Shown here: in pieces, positions 55,937-64,000 of the stretch
Numbering within the stretch: the stretch's first letter is position 1
How the letters are laid out: each line of letters opens with the position of its first letter
Assembly (NCBI GenBank): GCA_963734845.1
Contig: CAVTIS010000003.1
Span: 310,001 to 374,000 of the forward strand
From: JAKAVN01 sp963734845
GTDB taxonomy: Bacteria; Desulfobacterota; Binatia; Binatales; Binataceae
Direction of reading: 5' to 3'
Length of the DNA: 64,000 nucleotides
The notes under the pieces: model-generated
The model's input: only the letters and a program-made list of their open reading frames with translations
Told to the model about the DNA's origin: nothing
Databases searched by the model: none
Translations under genes and position numbers: made by a program

Positions 55937-56289
55937 GGCAGTCTTCCCCCGATCCCCGAAGCGATCGCACTTCTAGAAACGGCCGTACCTCAGGTTTTGG
56001 TGGTGCTGCCGGCCCGCATCCCCGTTGCGCTCTCGCAACGTGGGATGTTTGGATGCTCTTTCCGTTCAGCGGCAAAGCGCTCGCTAACGCAAGCATTAGC
56101 TTTCTTTATCCTCAGCTCTCGTTTGCTCGCTGTTGACGATTAAATGTCTTAAAGAGCTATATCAAATGCTATAAACTTTCTAAATTACTCTATTTGACGC
56201 TTGATCGGAAATGGCCTCAAAGAAGTGCTTTAGACGGAACGCGTTTTGCTTAAAGCACGGATGCACCCCGGGTGCAAAGCCGGAGGATT
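55937..56289. other. Intergenic stretch with AT-rich promoter-like segment
   Basis: About 350 bp. The right half is AT-rich, with TTGACG at about 56132 and TATATC 19 bp later, and a second TTGACG nearer 56195; either could be a promoter for the repeat protein downstream. The left half has a small GTTGCG-CTCT-CGCAAC hairpin after lipA. No gene is seen. Confidence 0.45.
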
Positions 56290-57021
56290 ATGAATCTCAA
56301 ACTCGAAGAGTTGAGGAAGCGTCTGCTCGATACGACGCCATCGGCTACGCCGCCACCGGCCGAAACCATCTATAAGCGCAGCGCTGAACCGGTAAGTCCG
56401 CCGGAACCGCCGGTGGTCATCGATGGTATCGATGGCGCTGAACGAAGGAGCACGCCCCCGCGCGAGACGCAGCAACCGACGGTCCAGCCGGACTCGCTGG
56501 CCAGCACAGTTCTGCAGTACGTTGGCGAAAGCGCCGAGCCGGGGAAGGCGGGTTATCAAATGGCGCAAGCGGTAACCAAGGTTTTTGAGTCAACCCGGCA
56601 ATACCAGGAACGATTCGCGGAATTGGGCGAGTCCTTCGACACGATCGAGCAGGTCGCGCAGTCGGCGGCCAGAGCCTTCGAGCCGATCCGCGCCTTTCGC
56701 GAGCAGATGGAGAAGCTTTCGAACACCTTCGAGCCGATGCGCTCGTTCCAGGAACAGCTCGGAACGCTGGCTGAGTCCTTCGAACCCATGAAGGCGTTGC
56801 ACGAGCAGATCGCGATGCTGGCAGAGGCCTTTCAGATCAATCTGGCGCAGTTCGCTCGCTCGATGGAGCCGGCCAGAAACTTTCAGCTACAGTTGGCCAA
56901 GCTCGCCAAGACCTTTGAGGCGGTAGGTGAGCTGCAAGGCCAGTTTCTGGAGTTGTCGGAGACTTTTCGCGTGGCCTCGCGCGACGGCGATGGCACTGCC
57001 GCCGCGGCCGAGCGCAATTAG
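56290..57021 (+). CDS. Coiled-coil protein with 17-residue Phe repeats
   Basis: A 243-residue protein; ATG at 56290 has GGAGG five bases upstream. Residues 1-70 are Pro-rich and probably disordered. From residue 99 a 17-residue unit recurs: FESTRQYQERFAELGES, FEPIRAFREQMEKLSNT, FEPMRSFQEQLGTLAES, FEPMKALHEQIAMLAEA, FEAVGELQGQFLELSET, with Phe at 99, 116, 130, 147, 164, 181, 209 and 226. This predicts a long amphipathic helix, loosely like phasins or methyl-accepting linkers. No membrane segment or catalytic motif. Function unknown. Confidence 0.75.
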   Translation: MNLKLEELRKRLLDTTPSATPPPAETIYKRSAEPVSPPEPPVVIDGIDGAERRSTPPRETQQPTVQPDSLASTVLQYVGESAEPGKAGYQMAQAVTKVFESTRQYQERFAELGESFDTIEQVAQSAARAFEPIRAFREQMEKLSNTFEPMRSFQEQLGTLAESFEPMKALHEQIAMLAEAFQINLAQFARSMEPARNFQLQLAKLAKTFEAVGELQGQFLELSETFRVASRDGDGTAAAAERN

Positions 57022-57030
57022 CATGTTAAC

Positions 57031-57403
57031 GGCGCCGTCGCCCGAGGGCGGCGCCGCGATGGTCGAAAAGGGGGGTTAACCCAGAGCCGGGCGGGCCGCG
57101 AGGCCCAACCGGCCTCTGGGGAAACCGAAGGTGGGGGGAACGCGAGGGCCGCGCCGGCCGCTCCAAAGAGCAGCCGGCGCGGCCCTCGCAACGTTTTGCG
57201 CGCAGCCTCGCATCATCGAAGAGCCCGGGGCGCGCGCGCCAAAGCGCACGCCCGGGGCTCTTCGATGGTACAACGACTACGGCAGCTGCGCGTTGTAAGA
57301 ATGGACGAGCGGGCCGCCCACGGGGCGGCCCGCTCGTCCATTCTTACGGCGCGGTTATGCCGGGGGAGCGGATGCGGGCTTACGCCCGCATCCGCCTCCC
57401 CGG
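57031..57403. repeat. Run of six long hairpins between convergent genes
   Basis: Six inverted repeats follow one another: 57031-57055; 57080-57120; 57142-57189 (17-bp perfect arms, 14-nt loop); 57214-57267 (13-bp perfect outer arm then mismatched GC pairs); 57295-57347 (25-bp perfect arms, 3-nt loop); 57360-57403 (18 of 20 pairs). The sequences differ from each other. None is followed by a clear T run. They fill almost the whole gap between the repeat-protein stop and the mlaA stop, so a bidirectional termination or RNA-stabilising role is plausible. Confidence 0.8.
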
Positions 57404-57408
57404 AGTTC

Positions 57409-58224
57409 TCACTGCGCCAGGCGCTTCAGCTCGGCAGTGCGCGTCTGCATGTAAGCATCCTGCACCGCGCCGTACAGGTCGACCGCGTAGCGGTCGGCCT
57501 CTTCGAACTGATTCGGATGCAGCGAGCGGTAGTTCACTGCGTTAATCGCCGCTGACCCGGCGTCAGCCGGTACCGTCACGTACCAAGGCAGCAGCCAGCT
57601 CATCGGGTTCATGCAGCCGTCGACCACCAGGCCCACCGTATCGCGGACCGTCGAGGGGCCGAGGAAGGGCAGCATCACATATGGTCCCGAGTAGATTCCG
57701 TAGTGGCCCAGCGTCAAACCGAAGTCATCGTTATGCTGCTTCATCCCGAACCAGCTATCGGCAACGTCGAATAATCCCGCCACGCCAAGCGTGCTGTTGA
57801 TTCCGAAGCGCGCAAGCTCGTTGGCTGCGTTGTAGCCATGCAGCTGCAGGAGATTGTTAGCGAAGCGGGGAATCACACCGATGTTGCGAAAGAAATTGTT
57901 TACACTCTGGCGCGCCGGCTCCGGCAATACATACGAGTAACCTTTGGCGACCGGTGTAACCACATACTGGTCAACATCGATGTTGAAAGTGAACATCGCC
58001 GAGTTGAAGGGCTCCAGGGGATCCGTATATGGACCTCCGGTTTCACCAGGCAACGTCTGCTCACCCGCAAGCTTGGGAGGCGCTCCCCTATCCTGCAGCA
58101 TGGGCTGAGCGAACGTGGTCGAAACCACCATTAAAGTTGCCAGCAGAATTGGCACCGACAGACTGGCCAGCTTCTTCGCAAATTGTTTAGTTGGTCTTGT
58201 TAAAATTGGTTCGCTGACGGCCAC
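57409..58224 (-). CDS. mlaA: MlaA/VacJ-family outer-membrane phospholipid transport protein
   Basis: A 271-residue protein from GTG 58224, eight bases after GGAGG. The MlaA core is DPLEPFNSAMFTFNIDVDQY, NFFRNIGVIPRFANNLLQ and GPYVMLPFLGPSTVRDTVGL. It removes mislocalised phospholipid from the outer leaflet with MlaC and MlaFED. The signal peptide ends TFAQPM with no lipobox Cys, unlike the lipoprotein MlaA of E. coli. Last gene of the mla operon. Confidence 0.92.
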   Translation of the reverse strand: MAVSEPILTRPTKQFAKKLASLSVPILLATLMVVSTTFAQPMLQDRGAPPKLAGEQTLPGETGGPYTDPLEPFNSAMFTFNIDVDQYVVTPVAKGYSYVLPEPARQSVNNFFRNIGVIPRFANNLLQLHGYNAANELARFGINSTLGVAGLFDVADSWFGMKQHNDDFGLTLGHYGIYSGPYVMLPFLGPSTVRDTVGLVVDGCMNPMSWLLPWYVTVPADAGSAAINAVNYRSLHPNQFEEADRYAVDLYGAVQDAYMQTRTAELKRLAQ

Positions 58225-58284
58225 GTTGTATTCCTCCGCACCGACCCTCTGGTCCGGCATCGTTCTTCCCTTGGATGATTGGGC

Positions 58285-58992
58285 CTATGATCCCATTGAA
58301 GCCTGCAGCTGTTGTTGCTTGGCTCGCATATCAGACATCAGTTTATCAAATCCTTGATCATTAATCACGCGGTTAAACTGATTTCGATAGTTTGCGACAA
58401 TGCTAATGGCGTCAACTGTCACGTCGTATATCTTCCAGTCGCCATCGATGTCACGCAATAGGTAGTCCACCTTGATTGGCTGTTTGCCGGCCTGGATTAT
58501 CTGGCTGCGCACTCGCTGGAAGCCTTCCCCTTCGGCATTTTGGCCCAGAACGGCCACGTCCTGACCCGAATAATCCTGAATTTTGCTTAGGTATGCGTTC
58601 TCGATAAAGGCCGTAAACAGCTGGGTGAATTGACTTCGCTGGGTAGCGTTGAGTTCGCGCCAATGGTAGCCCAACGCGATCCGTGCCATGTCTGCAAAAT
58701 CGAAGTGCCGCTCGAGCAAGTCGCGCAATTGCCGCCGGCGCTGGGCAACCGGCGTATGTTTGTCGCGAAGCACCGGCAAACTGTTATTGATGACCTGATT
58801 GACCGTGTCGAGAGCTGTGGGTAGCGCCCAGGCCCGCGATGGTGTCGCCGTCTGCGCCGCCGTCAGAGCCAGCATCGCGCAGGCAAACGCGCCCAACGCC
58901 GTCCGCACCGAAAAAGCTGAAGCTCGCACCGTCCCGGCGGTTCGAAGACTACGTGCTGGAAGACTGCGTGCTGAAGGATAATTTCCGCGCAT
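58285..58992 (-). CDS. mlaC: MlaC-family periplasmic phospholipid carrier
   Basis: A 235-residue protein with an Arg-rich start, a signal segment ALGAFACAMLALTAAQTA, and the MlaC/Ttg2D domain: RRRQLRDLLERHFDFADMAR, ALGYHWRELNATQRSQF, DYLLRDIDGDWKIYDVTVDA, ISIVANYRNQF. It ferries phospholipid between MlaA and MlaD. Stop and start spacing with mlaD is 14 bp. Confidence 0.93.
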   Translation of the reverse strand: MRGNYPSARSLPARSLRTAGTVRASAFSVRTALGAFACAMLALTAAQTATPSRAWALPTALDTVNQVINNSLPVLRDKHTPVAQRRRQLRDLLERHFDFADMARIALGYHWRELNATQRSQFTQLFTAFIENAYLSKIQDYSGQDVAVLGQNAEGEGFQRVRSQIIQAGKQPIKVDYLLRDIDGDWKIYDVTVDAISIVANYRNQFNRVINDQGFDKLMSDMRAKQQQLQASMGS

Positions 58993-59006
58993 ACTGCTCT
59001 TCCCGT

Positions 59007-59570
59007 CTATTTAACGCCTTTGTCATGATCGCCGGAAGGCGTACCGGAAGAAGTACCAGAGGACCCGCCCGAAGACGCGCCCGAAGATGCGCCGGCGCTT
59101 CCCGAACCGCCGCTGCCGCCCGAGCTGGGCCCGTTACTATTGATCAATTGACCAATAGCGTCTTCCAGCACGAAGGCTGATTGGGTGCGCCGAATCACGC
59201 CGCCGTAGGCGATGTCATGTTCCCCGCCGCCCAGTGAAATCGAGACGTACTTGTCGCCGATTATACCGCTGGTTTTGATTGAGGCGATGGCGTCAGTGTC
59301 GATTTTCACGCCGTTATTGATCCTCAAGTCCACGTGGGCACGATAGTCCTTGAGTCCGAGGCCAACTACCTTGCCCACCTGCACGCCTGCGATTTCGACC
59401 TGGTCGCCGGTCTTAAGGCCGGAGATATTGTCGAAGTTCGCATGGATGATGTAGCCGTTGTTGCTGAACAGTTCTATTTTTCCCAGGCGCAACGACAGGA
59501 TGGCCAGGGCCACAATTCCGGCCAGCGCGAAGAGTCCCACGATAAGCTTGGTTGTCCAACTGGCGTACAT
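59007..59570 (-). CDS. mlaD: MCE-domain protein MlaD
   Basis: A 187-residue protein: N-terminal anchor LIVGLFALAGIVALAILSL, one MCE domain (ANFDNISGLKTGDQVEIAGV, VGKVVGLGL, IKTSGIIGDKYVSISLG), and a Gly/Ser-rich C-terminal tail. MlaD forms the periplasmic hexamer ring on the MlaFE transporter. It lies 10 bp after mlaF. Confidence 0.94.
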   Translation of the reverse strand: MYASWTTKLIVGLFALAGIVALAILSLRLGKIELFSNNGYIIHANFDNISGLKTGDQVEIAGVQVGKVVGLGLKDYRAHVDLRINNGVKIDTDAIASIKTSGIIGDKYVSISLGGGEHDIAYGGVIRRTQSAFVLEDAIGQLINSNGPSSGGSGGSGSAGASSGASSGGSSGTSSGTPSGDHDKGVK

Positions 59571-59580
59571 TAGTCTGCTC

Positions 59581-60399
59581 TCAGAGCGCGGCCGCGTCGC
59601 GCTCGTCTCCTGCGGCCCTGCCCGCCAGGAAGCGGTTGAAGACCTCGTCGTTGGCAGCAGTGACTTCGGCAGGCGTCCCGCTAAGCCGCATACGGCCCTC
59701 GTGCATGAAGGCGACGCGGTCGGAAATCTCGAACACGGCGGGCACGTCGTGGCTGACCATCACGACGGTCAGGCCGAAGCGTTGCTGGGTGTGGCGCACC
59801 AACGCGTGAATCGACCCGGTGCGAGTCGGATCAAGTCCGGTGGTCGGCTCGTCGAGCATCAGGATTTTCGGATTGCGCACGAGCGCGCGCGCGAGCGCCG
59901 CCCGCTTCTGCATCCCGCCGCTAAGCTCCGAGGGATACTTGTTCTCCATCCCTTCGAGGCCCACGTTGTGCAGCATCTCACGCACTTTGACCGCAATTTC
60001 CTCGCGCTTCATGCTGGTGTTCTCGACCAGCGGAAACGCGACGTTATCGAACACGCTCATGGAATCGAACAGCGCACCCGCCTGGAAAAGCATTCCGAAT
60101 TCCTTGCGCACCTCGTCGAGGCCCCGATTACTCAGCCGGGTAACGTCGACGCCGTCGATCACGATTTTGCCCGAGTCGGGGCGCAGCAGCAGGTTGAGAT
60201 GCTTTAGCAGCACCGTCTTGCCGCATCCGCTGGGCCCCACGATGGTGGTGATGCGGCCGCGCAGGAAATCGAGGTCGACCCCGCGCAGAACCTGCTGGGC
60301 GCCGAAACGATGGCGCAGGTCGCGCACCTCGATTGCGACCGGCCCGGCCGATGCACCGGGCGCGCTCGCAGTTTTTCCGTTCGTTTCAACCATCGTCAC
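59581..60399 (-). CDS. mlaF: Phospholipid ABC transporter ATPase MlaF
   Basis: A 272-residue ABC ATPase: Walker A VGPSGCGKTVLLKHL, signature LSGGMQKRAALARALV, Walker B ILMLDEPTTGLDP. The region FGMLFQAGALFDSMSVFDNV is typical of MlaF. The first 20 residues are Ala/Gly-rich and outside the domain. It pairs with MlaE, encoded 79 bp upstream. Confidence 0.94.
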   Translation of the reverse strand: MTMVETNGKTASAPGASAGPVAIEVRDLRHRFGAQQVLRGVDLDFLRGRITTIVGPSGCGKTVLLKHLNLLLRPDSGKIVIDGVDVTRLSNRGLDEVRKEFGMLFQAGALFDSMSVFDNVAFPLVENTSMKREEIAVKVREMLHNVGLEGMENKYPSELSGGMQKRAALARALVRNPKILMLDEPTTGLDPTRTGSIHALVRHTQQRFGLTVVMVSHDVPAVFEISDRVAFMHEGRMRLSGTPAEVTAANDEVFNRFLAGRAAGDERDAAAL

Positions 60400-60478
60400 T
60401 TTGCGTTATCGAGTGCAAACTTTTGCGTTATATTCGCCTGGCTCATTGCTCGCCCGAAATTCTCTCGAACCGCGGATT

Positions 60479-61258
60479 CTATAGGAGAATCGACGTGAGG
60501 AAATAGTCCCAAGCCAGGATCAGCACGCTCGAGAGCACCACCGCTTCGGTGGTCGCGCGGCTCACTCCGGTTGCCATGCGCTGCGCGTGGTAGCCCTTGT
60601 AGCAGCAGACCCACATTACTACCAGCCCGAACACGAGCGCCTTGTACAGGCCGCTCATGATGTCGTGGCCGCTCATGTTCTGTGCGATACCGTTTAGGTA
60701 GCTGCCGCCGGGCGCGCCCATCAGGCCCACGCCGATAAGGTAGCCGCCCCAGATTCCGATCACATCGAAGATGCTGGTCAGAAGCGGGAAGCTGATGATA
60801 CCCGCGATCACGCGCGGCGACACCAGGTACTGGATCGGATTTATCGCCATCACGGCGAGCGCGTCAATCTGCTCGGTCGCCTGCATCGAACCTAACTCGG
60901 CCGCCATCGCCGACCCGGCCCGCGCCGTGACCATCAGCGCCGCCAGCACCGGCCCCAACTCGCGCACCAGCACCAGCGCGACCACGGTGCCAAGCGCACC
61001 CTCCGAGCCGAAGCGGCGCAACGTGTTGTAGCCCTGCAGGCCCAGCACCATCCCGGTGAACGCGCCGATAAGCGCTACCAGCACGATCGATTCGGCCCCG
61101 ATGGTCCGCATCTGGCGGATCGCAAGCCGCGGCTTGTACGGCGGCGTAGCCGCGCACCACAGCGCGTTCACCAGGAACAGCACGAAGTTGCCGAGCGCGG
61201 TGACATTATCGATCACCAGCGCGCCAAGGCGCTCGATCATCTCCACAATTCTCGACAT
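60479..61258 (-). CDS. mlaE: Phospholipid ABC transporter permease MlaE
   Basis: A 259-residue permease (from ATG 61258; ATG 61300 gives 14 extra charged residues). MlaE blocks are GAFTGMVLGLQGYNTLRRFG, ARAGSAMAAELGSMQATEQI, DALAVMAINPIQYLVSPRVI and GVSRATTEAVVLSSVLILAW. Five to six membrane spans. It starts 13 bp after the cofC stop, so the operon includes cofC. Confidence 0.94.
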   Translation of the reverse strand: MSRIVEMIERLGALVIDNVTALGNFVLFLVNALWCAATPPYKPRLAIRQMRTIGAESIVLVALIGAFTGMVLGLQGYNTLRRFGSEGALGTVVALVLVRELGPVLAALMVTARAGSAMAAELGSMQATEQIDALAVMAINPIQYLVSPRVIAGIISFPLLTSIFDVIGIWGGYLIGVGLMGAPGGSYLNGIAQNMSGHDIMSGLYKALVFGLVVMWVCCYKGYHAQRMATGVSRATTEAVVLSSVLILAWDYFLTSILL

Positions 61259-61271
61259 CCGGATAGGCCGT

Positions 61272-61919
61272 CTAGCCGTGGGCGATCCCGAGTCGGGCAA
61301 GCTGGCTGTAAGTATGGGTCATGCTGGGCGTGCGAACAAACTCATTGAGGTCGTCGATCACGTCGAGGTCGAGCGCCGGGCCTCGCTGACGCACGACCCG
61401 GCTCGGCAGCCCGAGCCGATAACATTCCTCGAGATGGCGGGCGAGGCTCCGGCCGCCGAAGCGGGTCGGAATCGCGTCGGCCGGCGCGCGAGCGATTATA
61501 TTGGTCCCGCTCAAGTCGCGCGAGGGTACCAACACCACGCCGCGATCCTCTTCGGCCAGTTCGTTGAAGACCGCGTCGATATCCTCGCCGGTCACCAGCG
61601 GAATGTCCGAGAGCACCGTGCACAGCGTTGCGACGCCCTGCGCGGCCAGCGCCGAGGTCGCCAGACGCACTGCCGCGTTGAGCCCGCGGGGGAACTCCTC
61701 GTCGATCACCAGCGCGCCGGCCGCGCGCGCGACCTCGAGCAGCGCCGGGTCCGAGCTGATTACCGCCACATGCTCGGCTGCGCGCGCGCTCAGCGCGGCG
61801 GCGAGAACGTCGCGGAACATCGCCTCGGCGAGCGCCATCCGATCCGCGTCGCCCACGGCGCGGCCCAGACGCGTCTTGGCGAAGGCGAGATGCTTCGCGG
61901 CGATAAGGATTGCACGCAC
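61272..61919 (-). CDS. cofC: CofC-family 2-phospho-L-lactate/PEP guanylyltransferase
   Basis: A 215-residue nucleotidyltransferase: MRAILIAAKHLAFAKTRLGR, then LSDIPLVTGEDIDAVFN, VVLVPSRDLSGTNIIAR and DLDVIDDLNEFV, all CofC/FbiD features. It makes the guanylated precursor used by CofD in coenzyme F420 synthesis. Unusually, it is the first gene of the mla operon. It implies that this organism makes F420. Confidence 0.9.
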   Translation of the reverse strand: MRAILIAAKHLAFAKTRLGRAVGDADRMALAEAMFRDVLAAALSARAAEHVAVISSDPALLEVARAAGALVIDEEFPRGLNAAVRLATSALAAQGVATLCTVLSDIPLVTGEDIDAVFNELAEEDRGVVLVPSRDLSGTNIIARAPADAIPTRFGGRSLARHLEECYRLGLPSRVVRQRGPALDLDVIDDLNEFVRTPSMTHTYSQLARLGIAHG

Positions 61920-62136
61920 GGCGTATCTTTATAACTCACGCCGCCGGACGAGCCAACCGTAAAGAAGCGCTTCGGCCGCCTTGACAGTCTTTGCACCGCG
62001 GCCCCAACATTGAGGCTGCGCTCCGCCATCAATTTCACGGGCATCCGGTCTTCGCGCCGCTCATCGTGCAGAGCCGGTGCGATAGTCGCGGCGAGAGCGC
62101 CATGTTGGTCAGTGTCAAATGAGGAAGGTGGAGGCA

Positions 62137-63108
62137 ATGGAGCGGAAGCAGCGGAACTTTTCAGGGTTGATACATCCAAAACCAGGCGGCCCGGGGTTTC
62201 GACGCGGCCGCGTGCTCGCGTTGGCGGCGGCGGCGGCGCTAGGCGTAGGGCTTGTCGCCGGATGCCACGGCAAAACGGTCAACGACTACCTGAGCGACGG
62301 CAACGCGGCGATGCAGAAAACGGAACTGCCGCAGGCCGAACAGAGCTACCAGGCCGCGGCCAAGGCCGCGCCTCAGGACCCGCGGGTTCACGTCGCGCTC
62401 GGCAACCTGTACGTTTTCGAGCAGAAGCCCACGCTGGCGCAGGCGGAATTCATGCGCGTGCTCGAACTCGAACCGAACAACCCGGCTGCGCATTCCGCGC
62501 TGGGCGGAATCTACGAATCGGAATCGCAAATGGGCGCGGCCCAGGAGCAGTTCCTAGCCGCGGTCGCGCTCAAGCCGGCCGACCCGGCCTATCGCCTCCA
62601 GCTCGGTACGCTGCTCACGAAGATCAACCGCGGCGGATGGGCCGAGATTGAACTGCGCACGGCGATCGGGCTGCAGCCCAAGAACGCACAGGCTCATCTC
62701 GCGCTCGCAAATCTGTTGAACATGACTCCCAACGGCAAGGCCGAAGCTGACGCCGAATATGCCGAGGCGCGCGCGCTCGATCCGCATCTGATGGCCGCTC
62801 CGGTGCCGGCCGCAGCGATACCCGTTGCTCCGGAGGCCGCGCCCGGCGCGGCGCCAAGCGCCGGGGCCGCCGTGGCGCCCCCTGCCGCGGGGTCCGCCGC
62901 AGGACGGCACAAGCTCAAGCCGATTAACCGGAAGTTCAAGCTCACCCACGACTCCGTGGTCTACCAGACCGCTGACAGCTCCACCAGCGCGGTCGGCCAT
63001 GTACATCACGGGCACTTCGTGCACGTCACGGGAATTCAGGGCGATTGGCTCCAGATAAAGCTGCGCAACGGCACCGTCGGCTTTATCCCGGTGACCGCAG
63101 CCGAGTAG
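62137..63108 (+). CDS. TPR lipoprotein with C-terminal SH3-like domain
   Basis: A 323-residue protein from ATG 62137; an ATG at 62119 is in frame. Signal peptide with lipobox ALGVGLVAGC, then about four TPRs from residue 45 to 190 (ALGNLYVFEQKPTLAQAEFM, ALGGIYESESQMGAAQEQFL), a Pro/Ala linker and a bacterial SH3 domain at the end (GDWLQIKLRNGTVGFIPV). Probably an outer-membrane lipoprotein that scaffolds an envelope complex. Partner unknown. Confidence 0.8.
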   Translation: MERKQRNFSGLIHPKPGGPGFRRGRVLALAAAAALGVGLVAGCHGKTVNDYLSDGNAAMQKTELPQAEQSYQAAAKAAPQDPRVHVALGNLYVFEQKPTLAQAEFMRVLELEPNNPAAHSALGGIYESESQMGAAQEQFLAAVALKPADPAYRLQLGTLLTKINRGGWAEIELRTAIGLQPKNAQAHLALANLLNMTPNGKAEADAEYAEARALDPHLMAAPVPAAAIPVAPEAAPGAAPSAGAAVAPPAAGSAAGRHKLKPINRKFKLTHDSVVYQTADSSTSAVGHVHHGHFVHVTGIQGDWLQIKLRNGTVGFIPVTAAE

Positions 63109-63170
63109 CCGCGAAAAAACGGGTGTGAGCGAAGTGAAGAGGATGACTCCTGGGAATCGCGGGTGAAGCG

Positions 63171-64000
63171 ATGAACACAGCCGTCGCTGCAAGGGCCGCC
63201 AAGGGCGCCACGCCCCGCGGGCCGCGCGGGGATTTCCTGCTCGGCAATCTGCGCAGGGTTCAGCACGAGCCGCTGGAGCTTCTGCGCGAGGGCTTTCGCG
63301 AATATGGCGATGTGGTGCGCTACCGCTTCGGTAACACCCACGCCTTTCTGCTCGCCCATCCCGATCACATTCGCCATGTCCTGCACGATAACCATCGCAA
63401 CTACGACAAGAACAACGTGGACTACGCGATGCTGCGCCGCCTGCTTGGCAACGGCCTGCTGACCAGCGACGGCGCGTTCTGGCTTCGCCAACGCCGGCTG
63501 ATGGCCCCGATGTTCCATCGTCAACGCGTGGCCGGGTTCTGCAACCTGATGGTCAACAGCACGCTCGAGATGTTCGATCTCTGGGAAGAACTGGCGCTGA
63601 TCGGCGAACCTATCGACATCGCTGACGAGATGGCGCGACTCACACTTAAGATTGTGGCCAAGGCGCTGTTCAGCGCCGATGTCAGCGATGATGCCGGGGC
63701 GATTGGCGCGGCGCTGACCGAGGTCAATCGGCAGTTGGGCGAATTCAGCCTGCTCGACATGTTCTGGATGATTCCGACGCCGCGCAAGCGGCGCTTTCGC
63801 GCCGCCGTGCGCGCGCTCGACCGGGTGGTCGGCAAGATCATCGACGAGCGCCGCCGCTCGGCGCATCGCAACCAGGACTTGCTCTCGATGCTGCTCGAGG
63901 CGGTGGACGAAGAGACGGACAAGGGGATGACGCCACGCCAGGTGCGCGACGAGGTTTTGACCCTGCTGTTGGCAGGCCACGAAACCACCGCCAACGCGCT
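63171..64000 (+). CDS. Cytochrome P450 (3' end outside window)
   Basis: The frame from ATG 63171 is open to the window end (276 codons). It begins GATPRGPRGDFLLGNLRRVQ, the P450 proline-rich entry, then RRLLGNGLLTSDGAFWLRQR (helix C, heme propionate region) and ends with LLLAGHETTANA, the I-helix oxygen-binding motif AGHETT. The heme Cys loop lies beyond the window. No redox partner is visible and the substrate is unknown. Confidence 0.92.
   Translation, partial: MNTAVAARAAKGATPRGPRGDFLLGNLRRVQHEPLELLREGFREYGDVVRYRFGNTHAFLLAHPDHIRHVLHDNHRNYDKNNVDYAMLRRLLGNGLLTSDGAFWLRQRRLMAPMFHRQRVAGFCNLMVNSTLEMFDLWEELALIGEPIDIADEMARLTLKIVAKALFSADVSDDAGAIGAALTEVNRQLGEFSLLDMFWMIPTPRKRRFRAAVRALDRVVGKIIDERRRSAHRNQDLLSMLLEAVDEETDKGMTPRQVRDEVLTLLLAGHETTANA

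Noticed and set aside
57031..57403. CRISPR array or REP-type repeat cluster
   Set aside because: The inverted repeats differ in sequence and length and there are no regular spacers or direct repeats.

Overview
High-GC Gram-negative chromosome. Lipid A (lpxA, lpxI, an LpxL-type acyltransferase), Bam, Lol, Mla and secretin genes point to a diderm bacterium with LPS. A CofC-type F420 gene, an F420-type LLM oxidoreductase and a cytochrome P450 recall Candidatus Binatota / deltaproteobacterial-grade lineages. That placement is inference only. Contiguity and base quality cannot be judged from the sequence.

Layout. (1) 1-14.6 kb is core: a SCO1-like lipoprotein (cut by the window edge), then a minus-strand envelope operon reading bamA > ompH/skp > fabZ > lpxA > lpxI > Gfo/Idh oxidoreductase, with lolCE-lolD as a separate minus-strand pair upstream of bamA. 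An orphan gspD runs the other way and ends in a clear intrinsic terminator. An lpxL-type gene, an EVE-domain gene and an Fpg/Nei glycosylase follow. (2) 14.6-19.3 kb is an accessory segment with an exported protein and two membrane proteins, closed by a decayed second copy of the fpg 3' end. (3) 19.3-23.3 kb holds an ssb, a tyrosine-recombinase C-terminal remnant against a tRNA 3'-end remnant, an MHYT histidine kinase and an IS21 istB remnant. (4) 23.33-42.99 kb looks like a decaying integrative island. A 3' fragment of a tRNA-Leu lies at the left edge and an intact tRNA-Leu(UAA) at the right edge, with a tyrosine integrase just inside the right edge. An IS3-family element sits in the last codons of that integrase; its 4-bp target duplication is visible and the original C-terminus can be reconstructed. 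Cargo includes a frameshifted type B carboxylesterase, a frameshifted zinc-ribbon/cyclase/AAA/TPR regulator plus scraps of a relative, a DUF4242 protein, an SDR, and several nuclease-like genes: a NucS-like endonuclease with an N-terminal domain (frameshifted), a GIY-YIG/DUF6884-like protein (5' truncated) and a PD-(D/E)xK protein. (5) 43-64 kb is core again: membrane and lipoprotein genes, a KefB-like antiporter, an RNB exoribonuclease, rnhB, lpdA, lipB-lipA, a 17-residue-repeat coiled-coil protein, a dense run of long hairpins, a cofC-mlaEFDCA operon, a TPR/SH3 lipoprotein and the start of a P450.

The core genes mostly build or maintain the outer membrane: lipid A synthesis, BAM insertion, Lol lipoprotein export and Mla phospholipid transport. 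lpdA-lipB-lipA serve lipoylated dehydrogenases. The most novel material is the cluster of putative nucleases at 35-39.3 kb and the six consecutive hairpins at 57.03-57.40 kb. Many island genes carry single-base frameshifts while I saw none in the core genes, which suggests genuine decay rather than uniformly poor sequence.
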